NCBI GenBank assembly: GCA_001939145.1
Contig: LSRX01000480.1
Span: 421,622-485,621, forward strand
Length of the DNA: 64,000 nucleotides
Reading direction: 5' to 3'
Origin: Symbiodinium microadriaticum
Lineage: Eukaryota > Sar > Dinophyceae > Suessiales > Symbiodiniaceae
The position numbers were made by a program, and so were the translations under genes. Within the stretch, counting starts at the first letter, position 1. Each line of letters opens with the position of its first letter. The notes under the pieces are model-generated. The model was not told the DNA's origin, searched no databases, and worked only from the letters and a program-made list of their open reading frames with translations. Shown one piece after another: positions 20,201 through 32,325 of this stretch.

Positions 20201-22780
20201 GTACCTGATCTGCCACCGCCTGGCATTCTGTAGATATTAGATACACACTTGTGTTGAAGGCAGCCGGCATTCGCGATTGCCTGAAACTGCATGGGATTCT
20301 GCCACGGCAATGTCGGTTTGAAGTCCGTTTGACCTTCAAAGCACTTTAAGATGTGTTCTGGCCGAAATATGGTAGTGCAGCGTAAGCAGCCAGCCTTGAA
20401 CCTCAACAGACAGACAGTAACTCAGGGAACACAACCCGTGACCTGACTGCAGAATGCCTTCTCACATTGTTCTATGCTAGCCGCCTGCAGTCCACCAAGA
20501 GTTGCAGTAGTATCAAGGCAAGCTGTGGCTGGGGTGGGGGTCTTCCAGAAACATCCTCCTTCAAACGAAAGCAGCCTGTGACACCCTGAGATGCCGCCCA
20601 CGGCCAGAAGCCACCCGAGGCCTTACGAATTCGCTGGTGTTGCAGGACCCTGGCCTTTGAGATCCACGAACGGAAACACGCAATGACGAAAGACCTTGCA
20701 TCGGAAAAGACAACGACTGCTAAACACCTCCAGTCCTACACCCTCTGTATCGAGCAACCGAGACCTTGAAACCTTAGATTGGCCCTTGGTTTCAAGCAGC
20801 CGGACCCGACCTACGAACGCCAGCCTTCAAGAACAGTCTTGCAAGTTCAGAGTACCAACTCCTCATCACAGGGACTTTAGTTAGTCACTGGTGAGGGATG
20901 GCTAGCGAAGGGTTCCCGATCGGTGGGAGGTTAAGTAGTTGACCTTCCCGTCGAACGGTTTGGGAAAACAGGCTTAGTCAGCGCCGCCGTTTTGGATGCT
21001 TCTTCGAGATCTGAATGCTCAGATATCAAGGTTGCAAGGGTTAAGGTTGACGCTTCGCTGTCTCTGCCAACTCTTGGCCTTTATGCTTCAGATCCCAAGC
21101 CCTGAAGCCCTCATTCCGAAACCACAACCTCGCCACAGTTGTGCCACCATCGAAACCGATGTCTTAGGAGTGCCTTACCTCACTTGTCATGGAAATCTAT
21201 CTGGCAGCGAGGCCCCTAGATCACATATCGCCGAAAAGGTTCGCTTGTGTTGAAACTGACAGTGGTTGTGCAAGGCAACATAGACCGTGGATTATGAACA
21301 TCTCCAGGCAGACTCGAGGTTTTCAGCTTTCAAACGACCATACCCCCAGCATGCCATCAAACAACACGTCTCTGCAACCCGGCATGTCTGCTTCCCGGAC
21401 ACCGGCAAAGTTCGCAGGTGTCGCCGGCGAGGGCTGCCGCCGCCGCTGCTGCAGCGGCTGCCGCCGAGCCTTTGGGAGCCTGCGCACGCTGCTGCGCCGC
21501 GGCCAATTGGAGGTTTGGGAGCCTGGAGGTCATAAGATGTGTTCCGGAGTCTGCGGCATCTGTCTTGGTATGAAATTGGGGGTGCCTATTACTTAGATCG
21601 AAAACGGGAAGCTGAAACAGGGGGTTGTAGAGGATTGCCAAAATCTTGGTGGGCAAGCTGCGGAATAGCATAGCATGCCCGTCTTTGCTATCCACTGTCC
21701 TTCGTGTAATACTGGTGTATAAAACCTAACCATGCCACTTTATGTCTTTGCCGGATCTGTCACTCTCGCAGCTTACGAACAACGCGCGGCAATCTCATGT
21801 CCGAAACACTCAAACTGTTGTGTTTGTTTTCCTTCTTGAGCTGCTAAGCAGTTTAGCACTTTGAGATTGTTCCACATCCAACAATACCCCCCAGACAAGG
21901 TAGATGTTTGAGGGGCTGGCGGCGTCCACAGGATCCATTGCTGGAGCGAGAATAAGTGTTAGTTCGATTGAGACTGCTTTCGATGCGAGACATTTCAAAA
22001 GGACTGTCGAGTTCTTGGTCTTTGCTTCAAGAGTGCAAATCAGGCTGCGTTACAAATCAGCTTGACCACAAAGCTGCACATAACACTTGACATGGCTCTT
22101 CGGCTTGAAGATTGGCAGATACCAGTGCCTCCATTAATTTGCTCTGACAGCCCTTATGCTCCTTTCGGGGCTTGCCACCGTTTCGACGCAGTCACTCTTT
22201 CCGGCCTTTCGGAACGGTCATGTCGTATTCGCTCACAGCAGCCGAGAGGCAGACGCTAAATCCGTGAGTCGCCGAGCTTCGATCTAAGGTAGTTCCGAGG
22301 ACCCGTATTTGAGGTTTACGTTTGCCCAAAGGGTGCACGCTGCTTCGTTGCTTCATGTCGAACTCGCAAGTCGCTCCTGAGCGCACCACAAAGTGATATG
22401 GATGTCCAGGCTCAAGCCGCACACCTTCACCCTGAGGGCCCTAAGGCCGCCGCACTAAAATTAGTCAGTCAGCGAGGCAGGTGGCACAGAGGCTTTAGCA
22501 GTGAAGGCTGAAAACAAGCCACCTGAAACCCCTCAAAGCCGCATACGCTCAAGACTTGAGCTTAAGGGCCTTGAGCCGATATTCAGAATCATAAAGCAGT
22601 AAAACCTAAAGCCGGAACCCCACCTGCCAAAGCCTCCAACGACCTTAACCCCGAAGTGCCCGAGATGCCGGGATAAGGGTTTTAAGAAATTAAATAAGGA
22701 TCAAAAAATTAAATAAGGATCAAAAAAATAAACCACAATTTGTGTGACATTCCTATTAAAAACCTATTGAAAGTCTACAG
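17221..22780. other. No gene identified (intergenic or intronic DNA)
   Basis: This moderately GC-rich stretch holds only short open frames on both strands without recognisable domains or clear splice-bounded exons. An Ala-rich minus-strand frame near 21400-21520 comes from GCC/GCG repeats. Telomere-like CCCTAAR words appear scattered after 22440. Confidence 0.5.
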
Positions 22781-22854
22781 AAGGAGGCATCAAAAAGTTA
22801 AATCAGGATCCAAGAAATAACCCACGAAACCTATTCCAGGCCTTTGGTCCAGAG

Positions 22855-23108
22855 AAGGAGGACAAGAAAGAAAGAAAGAAAGAGACAAAGAAATAATCAA
22901 AGACAGAAAGAAAGAAAGCAAGAACAAAAGAACAACATAAATACATAAAGAAAGACAGAAGGAAATAAATAAAGAAAGAACCCAAGACAGAAAGGAAGAA
23001 AGTAACAAAAACAGAAATAAAGACAGAAAGAACAAAGGAAAGAAAGAAATAAATAAATAGAATAGATAAATAACCAAAGAAAAAAAGAATTAAGGAAAGA
23101 AAGAAATA
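22855..23108. repeat. Purine-rich (GAAA)n-like tract
   Basis: About 250 bases are almost only A and G on the + strand, built from degenerate AGAAAGAA units with interspersed AATAA. Two minus-strand open frames over it are Phe/Leu/Ser-rich translations of the repeat. It is followed at about 23110-23220 by CCCTGAA/CCCTAAA-like words. Confidence 0.85.
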
Positions 23109-23234
23109 ACGCACCCCCCTGTAAACCGTAAACCCTGAACCCCCCTGAACCCTAAAATAAATAAACCCTGAAACCCGCTAAAATACCCTGTATTATAACC
23201 CTCCCCAAACCCGTTATTATAATATTATTATAGT

Positions 23235-23423
23235 ATCTCTCCAGTACCGGTGTGTGTGGGGGCTGGATGGATGCTTCAGCTTAGACCAGTAGCTGGCCAT
23301 AGGCCCTGCTGTTGAGTGCCATGTGCATTTTAGCTCTTGGGTTTCAAGGGTGATGTCGGCAGCGACATAGATGTGCCCAGCTGCCGGCTTGATCGTGATC
23401 ACCAGCTCCAGCGCTTGTGTGAA
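23235..23423 (-). CDS. Possible minus-strand exon
   Basis: The minus frame is open and protein-like (ALELVITIKPAAGHIYVAAD and on, then ELKCTWHSTAGPM), starting after a possible AG acceptor. The opposite strand has stops. No family recognised, and no neighbouring exon was identified. Confidence 0.25.
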
Positions 23424-24514
23424 AAGATTAATTTCAATTGCAATCACAGGTGCAGTGTGATGTAATAGCTAGCATGCATGCATGCAGCTACACACCACAT
23501 AGTCGTGCATTCTTATGGTGTGTAATTATATATAATAGCTAGCTAGATAGTCATGTGTCGTATTGCAATTGCACTTTATGACCCTGGACGGTAATGTGTG
23601 ATCCAGATCCATCCTGCCACATCGCTTTTATAAGCAATGTTGCACAAGCCCCGTGCAGACTAGGCCCAATTAAATATATAAAAAAAAAATAGGCTCACAA
23701 CCCCCACACACGTGAAACCCGAAAGCCAGAAACCCTGAAACCCCAAAACACCTGAAGCCTGAAACCCGATGCTATTGTAGGTCTAGAGCATAAATTCTCA
23801 ACCATGATCATTCCATGATCATCATGAGCGTCGCGAGCATTCTTCAGGCCGCTAGAAATCAAGATTAAATGCCTGATCTGTAGCAGGCCTTTCGATTTCA
23901 GCCCCAGCCTCCTATGTAATCGCCCATATGTGGCCAAATTTAAAGTGCACCCGAAACCAATAACAACGGAAACCCACAAGCCGCATACACACCGTATGCC
24001 AGGGTCCAATAATCATCATGACCAGCCCACTCCAGCCAGAATCGAAGCAGCTGCCTTGGATGTAGCGGGCATGATCATGGATCATGATCATGAATAACCC
24101 ACACATGCCAGGTTCAGACGATGATGATACTGGCGATGCCGCAAATGGGCTACTGCAGAATATCCTGGAGCGGGTATCCAATGGTGAATCTTGTTTGAAA
24201 ATCTGACCCCCATGAGTGCCAGCGAATTGCTTGCAGCATCAGCATGTCGATGTCGCGCGTCTATCCTTAGGCCGAGACAGTTGGATCTGCTATGCAAAAT
24301 GCCCGTGCCAGCTACGAGGAGGGAATTCGAATGTTGCAGTGCAGCGGTTCATACTTATAAGTGTTTAAAGAAATCTGGATAATTGCCATGCAGGAGTCTG
24401 GCCGGCACTTCAAGGGCAAGGTTATGTCCGAACTGGTGAACTATCGACCTGGCAATGACTCCCGGGACTTCTTCAAGAAAGTGCGGCTTCCTCTTGAACC
24501 CCGGGCGTAGGGTT

Positions 24515-24720
24515 TATAGGATTCTATGTTTGGTTATTTATAGGTTTAGGGGTTTGGGTATTATAATCAGGGTTTAGGGGCTATAGTGGCAATTATAGGA
24601 TTTATAAATGGGTTTGGGGGTTGAGGGGCCTAGGGGCTTTGGGGGTTTTAGGTGTTTAGGATATAGTGGCTTAGTGGCTTATTGGATTTAGGGTTTAGGG
24701 GTTTAGGGGGTAAACCCGTT
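24515..24720 (+). repeat. Interstitial degenerate TTTAGGG repeats
   Basis: GGTTTAGGGG, GGGTTTAGGGG and GGATTTAGGGTTTAGGGG words recur on the + strand within what appears to be an intron. The units vary too much for an active telomere. Confidence 0.7.
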
Positions 24721-24737
24721 TATACAAATTATAAATA

Positions 24738-24738
24738 A

Positions 24739-24782
<44 letters not shown>

Positions 24783-24866
24783 AATATGATATATGTCTCC
24801 CATGCAATATTCGTCTATATTATAACTCCGGTTTATATTCTATATATATATATATATATATTGATA
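24738..24866. repeat. (TA)n intron repeats
   Basis: Two alternating TA runs (about 24743-24777 and 24840-24862) lie in the same intron, upstream of the long exon starting at 25038. Confidence 0.75.
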
Positions 24867-26635
24867 TATATTTACCCGGATTACGTGTAAACCCAGGTAT
24901 GATGTAGGACCTGCAGGTCTTGGAACAGGGCTGTGAACATGTCATGTTTCTATTTATATCTAGCTTCTAAGATTATAATATAATTATTATAAAATGTATA
25001 TTAATATAATTTTTTCTTCACTATTCATTTATTGTAGATTCGAAACCTCAGGAACCCACGCAAGTTCAAGTCCCCATGTACGAGGGCTTCGAAGGAGACC
25101 GTAAAGAAGTCATGACGACAATTCCTGTGCTGGATCCACACGAGGTTTTGGATTATCTACAGACGGAGCTTAAACTTGAATGTCCACAGGACAAAGCTCA
25201 GCAGTTTTGGAAGCGCCTGCGAGATCATGGAAACCCCTTTGCATTAAAATTGGACGACAGCAGCCATTGCTGCGTGCCATTTACAATATATGGGGATGAG
25301 CTTACACTGGGCAAAGATTCGAAGGATAAGGTGACCGGCATTTTTTTGCAGCTGACTTTGTTTAAGCCTCGGGCTGCACGCCAAGGCATGTGGCTCCTTT
25401 GTGCCATCCAAGATTCTGTAATGGTGCATACCGAATGCAAGTCTTTGCGACCGCTGCTTGAACATATCGTATGGTCATCTAACGTTGCGTTCGACGGGCG
25501 ATACCCGCATGTCTCATCGGATGGAAGCCCACTGACTGGTGCCAAGGCTTTGAAAGCTGGACGTCCATTTGCCAATGGATCACGCTGGTTGTGTGCAGAA
25601 CTACGTGGAGACTGGAAGTGGCACGAACGTACGTTGCGATTGCTACGGACCCCTGTTTCGAAACAGTGCTGCTTTTTATGCGATGGACAGGCCAGCGACG
25701 GCCCGCTGCGCTACTATGACATCCAGGATGGGGCTGCTTGGCGAAGCAATATGCTGGATACCAATGGTTTTCTTCAGCATGCTGTTCGGCCTGGAGCATT
25801 GAGCAACCTTCTCATGGTTCAGATCATTACTTTAATTTTTTGTTGTTGCTGCTAGTCTTTAAATTTTTGGCTACTATAGGGTTCTAGGATAGGGTTTATT
25901 ATAAAGCCTTCTAGGGTTTAGGGTACTAGCATATAAGGCCAGAGGCCCTGAGTTATAAGCTCAACCCACGATTTTGGCAGAGGCCCTCTGACGGATCTCA
26001 GATTCTTCGATGTATCTATGATAAAGTTCTGCTCTATGCACGTGTGCAACCTGGGGCTGGTCCATACAGCAAGCGGAGGGGCAATGTGCCCAAGTTTGTT
26101 TGATGATAGTTATATATTATTTTATTTTTTATTTATATGCACATGTAATTATAATACTATCGGGGTCTGCCTCTGCTATCTACATCTCAGGGAAGCTTTA
26201 CTACGCGAGGGCCACTTCGGCCCTTATGCTGGGAAACAGGACATGAAGAGCTGCCTCGAGATTGCTTTTACTGATTTCCAACAATGGCGTTGATCACACA
26301 AAATTGCCTGCAGCCAAAGGAGCTTTGCACCCCGACATCTTTTGAAGGCTGTTCATGGTTATGATTTGACAACGAAGGCGTACAATGCAAGGATTGTCAT
26401 GATGTGGTTGGCAACCAAGTGCCAGCAAGCGGCTCTGAATGCCCCGGTGAACTCACACATCCCATTGCATGCTACAGCACTGCAGCTCCCCTGAATTGTT
26501 GTAGAAACCCTGCCATGCATATAAGTTATGACCCCTTTTTCCGTAAACCTTGACCCTCCATAAATATAAGGTCTCTATAAGTTTCAAGAAATCCCCAACC
26601 CCTAGCTATTAAGCCCGAACTATATATAATTTCGT

Positions 26636-26636
26636 N
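26636..26636. other. Assembly gap (single N)
   Basis: An undetermined base lies directly before the inverted repeat TACAGCGCA. Confidence 0.95.
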
Positions 26637-26803
26637 TACAGCGCACATTAAAAACACGATTCCTGCTCAACCCGTCCCACGACCAGAGGAGCGGGAATCG
26701 TATTTTTGAGCTTCCTTTTTGCGCTGTAACTGTCCCTGTCTTTTTGCGCTGTTATTGCCCCCCTGTGCGCTGTAATTGCCCCCTCGTTTTTGCGCTGTTA
26801 TTG
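26637..26803. repeat. Imperfect inverted repeat plus four TTTTTGCGCTGT-type tandem units
   Basis: Arms 26650-26668 and 26689-26707 pair over 19 bases with two mismatches (AAAAACACGATTCCTGCTC against GAGCGGGAATCGTATTTTT), and an outer pair TACAGCGCA (26637-26645) with TGCGCTGTA (26720-26728) extends it. TGCGCTGT then repeats every 23-25 bp at about 26716, 26741, 26765 and 26787. It begins directly after the gap base at 26636. It could be a MITE-like remnant or a structured spacer. Confidence 0.6.
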
Positions 26804-26809
26804 CGCGCT

Positions 26810-27010
26810 CTCTGAACCCTACAAAGTGAAGGAAAGCCTGAACCCTGAAAGGAAACCCTAAAGCCTAAAAGGTAAGGCAAGCCCTGAACTCGAAAAGCAA
26901 ACCCTAAACCCGAAAAGGAAGGGCAAAACCCTACAAGGAAACCCTAGACCGTAAAGGGAAACCTTAAACCCAAGAAGAAACTTGAACCTTAAAGAAACCC
27001 AGAACCCGAA
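26810..27010. repeat. Degenerate CCCTAAA-type repeats
   Basis: AAACCCTAAA, GAACCCTGAAAGG, AACCCTACAAGG and similar words recur every 10-20 bases. This is the complementary orientation to the tract at 24515-24720. Confidence 0.65.
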
Positions 27011-28630
27011 ACCCAGAGTTGGCTAAGTGACCCTTAAAGGTTTTGCTAAGTGACCGCCGCCTTTTTTTGAAGCCGGGCAGGCTTGCTTCAACGCATACGA
27101 GTCCCTTCCAAACCCATGCTGTGAGCACTGCGTTTGCCAATGGAGGGGGCCCCCCAACCCCCCTCTTGTATTTTTTATTTTTATTTGTTGACCCCTTCCG
27201 CCTCATTTTCTTATGGTTTTTGCTACATTCTAGAATTCTATTTTTTTGATCCGTAATTTTCATTTTGTCATCCTGTGGATTTAATTTTTTTGATCCTTAT
27301 TTAATGTTGTTTTGATCCCTCACCCAGATGCCGAAAGCCACAAAGAGAAATTCAGCTCTTTAGGCTTTTTGGGTTTCTTGACGATGGCAGCTGAGGCCCT
27401 TAAAGCATAACTTAGACCCTGAAGCTTCAATTCCCGAATCCCGAAACACCTTGAACGTTTTAGCCCTAAGCCCGCAAGGCTTGAAGCTTGAAAGCCCCAC
27501 CAACCCTAAACCTTAAAATGCTCAAGCGCGATGCACCAGGAAAAAACCTGAAACCTTCAAGTCCTTCCAAGCCCTAGGCCCGAAACGTTGAAGGCCTTGT
27601 CTGCATGGGAGCTCGGTCAATGAATTTGGATTTCAAGAATCAAAGAATCTGTCTGTATGGAATGAGGACAACATATTCTGGGAGCTGCATTCATGGATTC
27701 AAGCGAGATGGTGGAAGTCAGGGGGCGAGAGGTGATGTGAATGAATCCTGTGCATTGGGGATTTACGACATTGTCTCGTGAGTCAGGGAACGGGCTTCTG
27801 TGACTTTGTCTCTAGACTGGCTGTGGTATCGTGGAGGACGCAGGTAGTTTCACATTGAACAGTTAAGGAGCTGTGACGTCTGTAGGGGCAGACATTGGCC
27901 GAAGCTTGTCAGCTCTGTACCTATTATTGATTCACCTTGATATTCCACATGTTTGGGCCAAGTCTTCTTTTAAAACAGCTGAGCAACGACTCAGAACATC
28001 ATCACATGTGATAATCATGGAGAGACTGCGGAGCACATTCTCTAGGGTCATGGTCTTAGCGAGTCGGGTTCGGTCTGTTGCGCCTGCCTCCTCAGTCATT
28101 GCAGCGGAGATTGAACTATGTGGGCCCTTGCCTGCCTTGTGCAAGTGTGAGATAGTGCGAGAGTCGAAACCTTGACGGCCTTAGATCCAAAGGGAAACAC
28201 GCCAGGCTTCAAAAGCCTTCTCTCTCGGCAGCGCATGCCGAGTCTATGCTCAGGATAGAATTTCTAAAGCCCAGTTGGCGCAAGGAGAAGAAATCAGGAG
28301 TGGACCAAGAAGTTGAGCCAATGCAGAGTCTTATTTATTCGTTTCGGGGAGGGCAAGAGCCGGACTAGGATAAGTTTTCCAGCCTTCGGCCCAGGCAAAA
28401 AATTAGCATTCTAGTGTGCCTAATGAGGCTTACAACTTGTGGGGATAACTCGCCCCCGACGCGCTGCAGGATTCGTGGCCTTTCATCAGCAGCTCAGTAC
28501 AGGGGAACGTCAAAGCAGCAACGAACGAAGCTATGTTGAGAATGATCGCGGTCTCCCAACGCGCCACTTGCGGCAACCCTGTGTGGGTAAGGCTTGGAGG
28601 ATTTTATACAACAATAATCGACAGCTAGTT
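27011..28630. other. No gene identified
   Basis: Only short open frames without recognisable domains are present. Scattered CCCTAAA-like words continue to about 27600. The DNA is of ordinary composition up to about 28630, where it changes abruptly. Confidence 0.5.
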
Positions 28631-28809
28631 CGATGACCAATAGAAACATCAATAGCACACTTCTAGATAAACTAATAGATATACTAGGAAATATATTAGA
28701 TCTAGAACTTAAATTTTGGGTATCTAAAACGAGAAATTGAGATTTTTTGGATTCTATTTTGAGATCGTTTAAATTAAATCATATAATTACGTGGTATTAG
28801 AGATATATA

Positions 28810-28848
<39 letters not shown>

Positions 28849-29867
28849 AATAAATCACATAAATATATTTGAATAAAATAATGATATTCAATTCTAAATT
28901 ATTAAGTGATAAATTCTTTAAAAAATAAATCTATTTCTAGATGATGGCATATAAAGGACTTATAATTTCTAGATAATATCTGGGAAAATCTCATTATGTT
29001 GATATGATACTATCTTTTATTTTGAATCGTATATATGAATAGATTTCTTGATTTTATATTTATTAAATTGCAAGATCTATTGGGAGTACATTTCGCTCGC
29101 CAGAAATATTTTTCGATTTCTTTTCGATAAAAGAATCGAATTTATTTCTTATTAGACGAATGGATAAATTATTCGGAGCTGAGATCGTTCGATTTTCTTA
29201 AAATTATTCGCATCTTTATTTTTTATATGGATATTAAAGATTAATTATGGTATTCTTTTATGGTCGTATATCGAATATATCGATATTTGTTATATCTTCG
29301 ATAATTACGAAAATCCGAAATATGATTATATTATTCTCTTCGATATTTATAGGAATTCTTGGAGATTATATATTTAATATCGGAAGATATATCTTTTTTG
29401 ATTTTCATTATAAATTAATAATTCGAATATTATAAGATAAATCTATAGAAATGATATTCTCGATATTTGTTAAATTTTAAATTATTCTTGTATTATTTAA
29501 GAATATCTATCTCGAATTCTATTATAATGTCTCTTTGCTTTAGTTTATTTCGATAGAGAATCTATATTTCGGGACCCTATTAATATCTACCCCGACCCGT
29601 CTTATTTACGCAGAACATCCAAATCGGAATTATAATGATATCTATTTCGATTTTATCTATTTATATAGAATTTCGTCCGCTCTGATTTCATCTGTTCACA
29701 CAAAATACTCCGAATTTATATATTTATATAGAGTATTTATACGGGCTCCGAATAGTGTCTTATTCGTTCTGCTCTTCGGCCTGCTACGACCTTGCATTTT
29801 CGCAAGCACAACAGAGCAAGCGAAATTCTCTGCGCGATAAAGATATAGAGCCTCGATAATATTCTTT

Positions 29868-30085
29868 TATTTAAGCTTCCGTAATAAGGGACGAACGGAT
29901 GGGTCGGTATGGATATTTTTACGCTTCCGGTAAAGATATTCTATCTAATAAGATGAGATCGGGAAAGACATTATTCTAATTTTGATATAGATATTCTATT
30001 TGAATAGATGGACTTAGGATGGACGTTATTATGGCTCCGGTATGGATACTCTATATAAATGGATGGATTCAGCTATTATAATATC
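29868..30085. repeat. Degenerate ~55-bp tandem repeats
   Basis: Three to four diverged units share a GCTCCGG/GCTTCCGG start, a GATATTCTAT core and a GATGGAC-TTATT end, spaced about 55 bp apart. Confidence 0.45.
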
Positions 30086-32325
30086 GGCGATGAAGTGGAG
30101 ATGACCCGAAGAAATAATCGGGCAACTGCCTGATCTCCCAGCCAGAGGCCAAGAGCAAGTAATGTGCCCAAGTCCGATATCGACCCTCTCGACATTAGAA
30201 AGAGGTATATATCCATAGAAGGTCTATTATTGGGTGACCAGTAGCTTTGCCGAATCTTCTTGGAAGTACCGTTCCCCCACCACAGGATTGATATGTTTTT
30301 TTTGCATACGAAATATTGAGATACGATCTGTCGTACTAATGCGATATGAAATATGATGCTCATTGGTTATATTGACAGATAAAAATCTAGAAGATATAGC
30401 GAAAAAAAATAATTATAGCATATATAGGTGCCAGAGATATCACGAAAGATACGAATTATTTGGAAAGATCAATATTTTCATTATTTCTTATTGATTCGAC
30501 GCACCAAATCAGAACGTCTGGGACGCTATTATAAAAATCTAATAAAAATTTAATATAAAGATTAATATTTCCGACGATATTGGAAGTATTGATCGAATGG
30601 AGAATTCTAATATGGCGAATTCTAGATTTATTATTTGATTAATTATATATTCTTTTTATATCGGGCGCGAAATGATGTCGCGATAATTTAAAATCTCTCT
30701 TTCGTTTTTTCTGTTTTTTCTAGAATTATCCGTATATTGATGATATTTCTATTATTCTTTTTTAATGATTTCTCTATGGATTGGCTATCCATCAAATATA
30801 TCATTTATTTATCTGATTCAATATTCTTTTGATAAATATTAGATTTCCGGCATATTTCTTATTAGACGATATATCGATATAATGATTCTTTCTTATTATT
30901 ATAAATCTTCCGTACGAGCTATCGCTCCCTTTAATTTTTCGCCCAATAGATATGGATTTCGATATTGATTAGATATATTAAATTCATATCTCTATCCTAT
31001 ATCATGAGCCTAAGATAAGACGTATTGCCTGGATCTAATGGCTAATTTTCATAATTTCCTCAAATTCATTTTGTGCCCGGCACAATTTATTTATTATAAC
31101 TAAAATAGTCTTGCATCCATCGCGCCGTGGAGGCTAAATATCGTGACACGACCGGGCTAAAGGGAGAACGGGAGGAGCTGTTGTGGTTCGCTAGGTCCGC
31201 TGCACTATTCTTATCGCCGAGGGCGAGTTGCTTGGAGCTATATCGCTTTATTTAATTATTCTAAATTGATCTATATATCTGCCTCCGCCGAATTTTTTGG
31301 CGGAATCCCGCCCGTATATTATCCTTTTGGAGGATCATAAGCTAAGATTTCGCTAGATCAAATAAAAAAATATAGATTATATAATTAGGCGAATGGAATA
31401 TCATTCAGCATATATATCAATTATAAAAGAAAAAGAATTTCAGATCTTCTGAGCAATAATGATATTCGTGAGCTAGCGGATTAGATTATATCCCTCATGG
31501 ATTTTTTATGATTATTTGATTCAGATATTAGATATGATGGCAAAATCGAATGAAAGAGATCTTTATAGAGCTCATTATATCATCTAATATCTGAAAATCT
31601 CGAGAGATCAGATCTGTACTTTCGTCTTGGTCTGGATTCAGGGCCAATAGGAAGTTTATTTTCTTTATTTTATTTCGAATTCTATCATTTGATAAGATCA
31701 TGAAGAAAAAATATGATATCGGCATACCGATCGTCTTTATATTATTAATCGGTGTACTTGGTAAGCACAGACGGAAATAGATCATATTGGGGAATAGGCG
31801 CGATTCGTTTTGGATCTTGAGGCGATAAGATTCAAATTAGTATAAATTGTCGTTATTTGGAAGAGGAAGGCGATATAAGTAATCAATCATACATATAGAT
31901 TAATTAATCTGAGATCAAGATCGTCCATAGATGATACTAGGGATATATATTCCCAGGCTGCCATGGCGAAAAGTACGAAGCTCAATAATTCAAGGAAGCC
32001 ATATATATCAATATCGAAAGATGCAAATGATATGAGATATATTCCGCAAAAGGGACATACGAAGAATAAGCGAGATATCAATTCATATAATAACGGACAT
32101 ATCTTCGCCATTTGCTCAATTATGATGAAATATTTTAAGAAATTAGATGATTCGATAGACGTCTTCCTAAAAAAGAAAATATATATCAGAGAGATTTATA
32201 TATCTGATATCAAAAACCGTATATCAATGGAATTATTCGGATTAGCATATATATATATATGGTCTCGTGTCGCGTATGGAAATCCCCCCCCTCACCTCCC
32301 TCCCTGATATCCTCCCTCAATGGGC

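Larger units (their letters stand above)
24090..26494 (+). pseudogene. Multi-exon member of a dinoflagellate multicopy family, with an in-frame TGA
   Basis: Exon-like segments on the + strand: 24090-24183 (MNNPHMPGSDDDDTGDAANG and on), about 24191-24302 (LTPMSASELLAASACR), 24393-about 24486 (ESGRHFKGKVMSELVNYRPG), 25038-25816 (the longest), about 25974-26106 (RFFDVSMIKFCSMHVCNLGL, then VHTASGG) and 26193-26494. The long exon contains PPHEV-like PVLDPHEVLDY, FTIYGDELTLGKDSKDKVTG, CAELRGDWKWHERTLRLL and a CCFLC pair. I recall this order (a GDE-like block, RGDWKWH, a Cys pair, then an H..NLG...ASG block) from a high-copy dinoflagellate family that resembles DDE-type transposon proteins; a transposase origin is not proven. 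The last segment is interrupted by TGA at 26291-26293 but stays open and similar in pattern for 66 more codons (HKIACSQRSFAP, TTKAYNARIVMMWLA). Some junction phases do not agree, so a decayed copy is likely. Confidence 0.55.

Noticed and set aside
22790..23114. Phe/Leu/Ser-rich membrane-like minus frames
   Set aside because: Translation of the GAAA-type purine tract.
31110..31205. Possible rRNA or intron-domain fragment in the GC-richer patch of the island
   Set aside because: No recognised rRNA or group I/II signature; left as unassigned.
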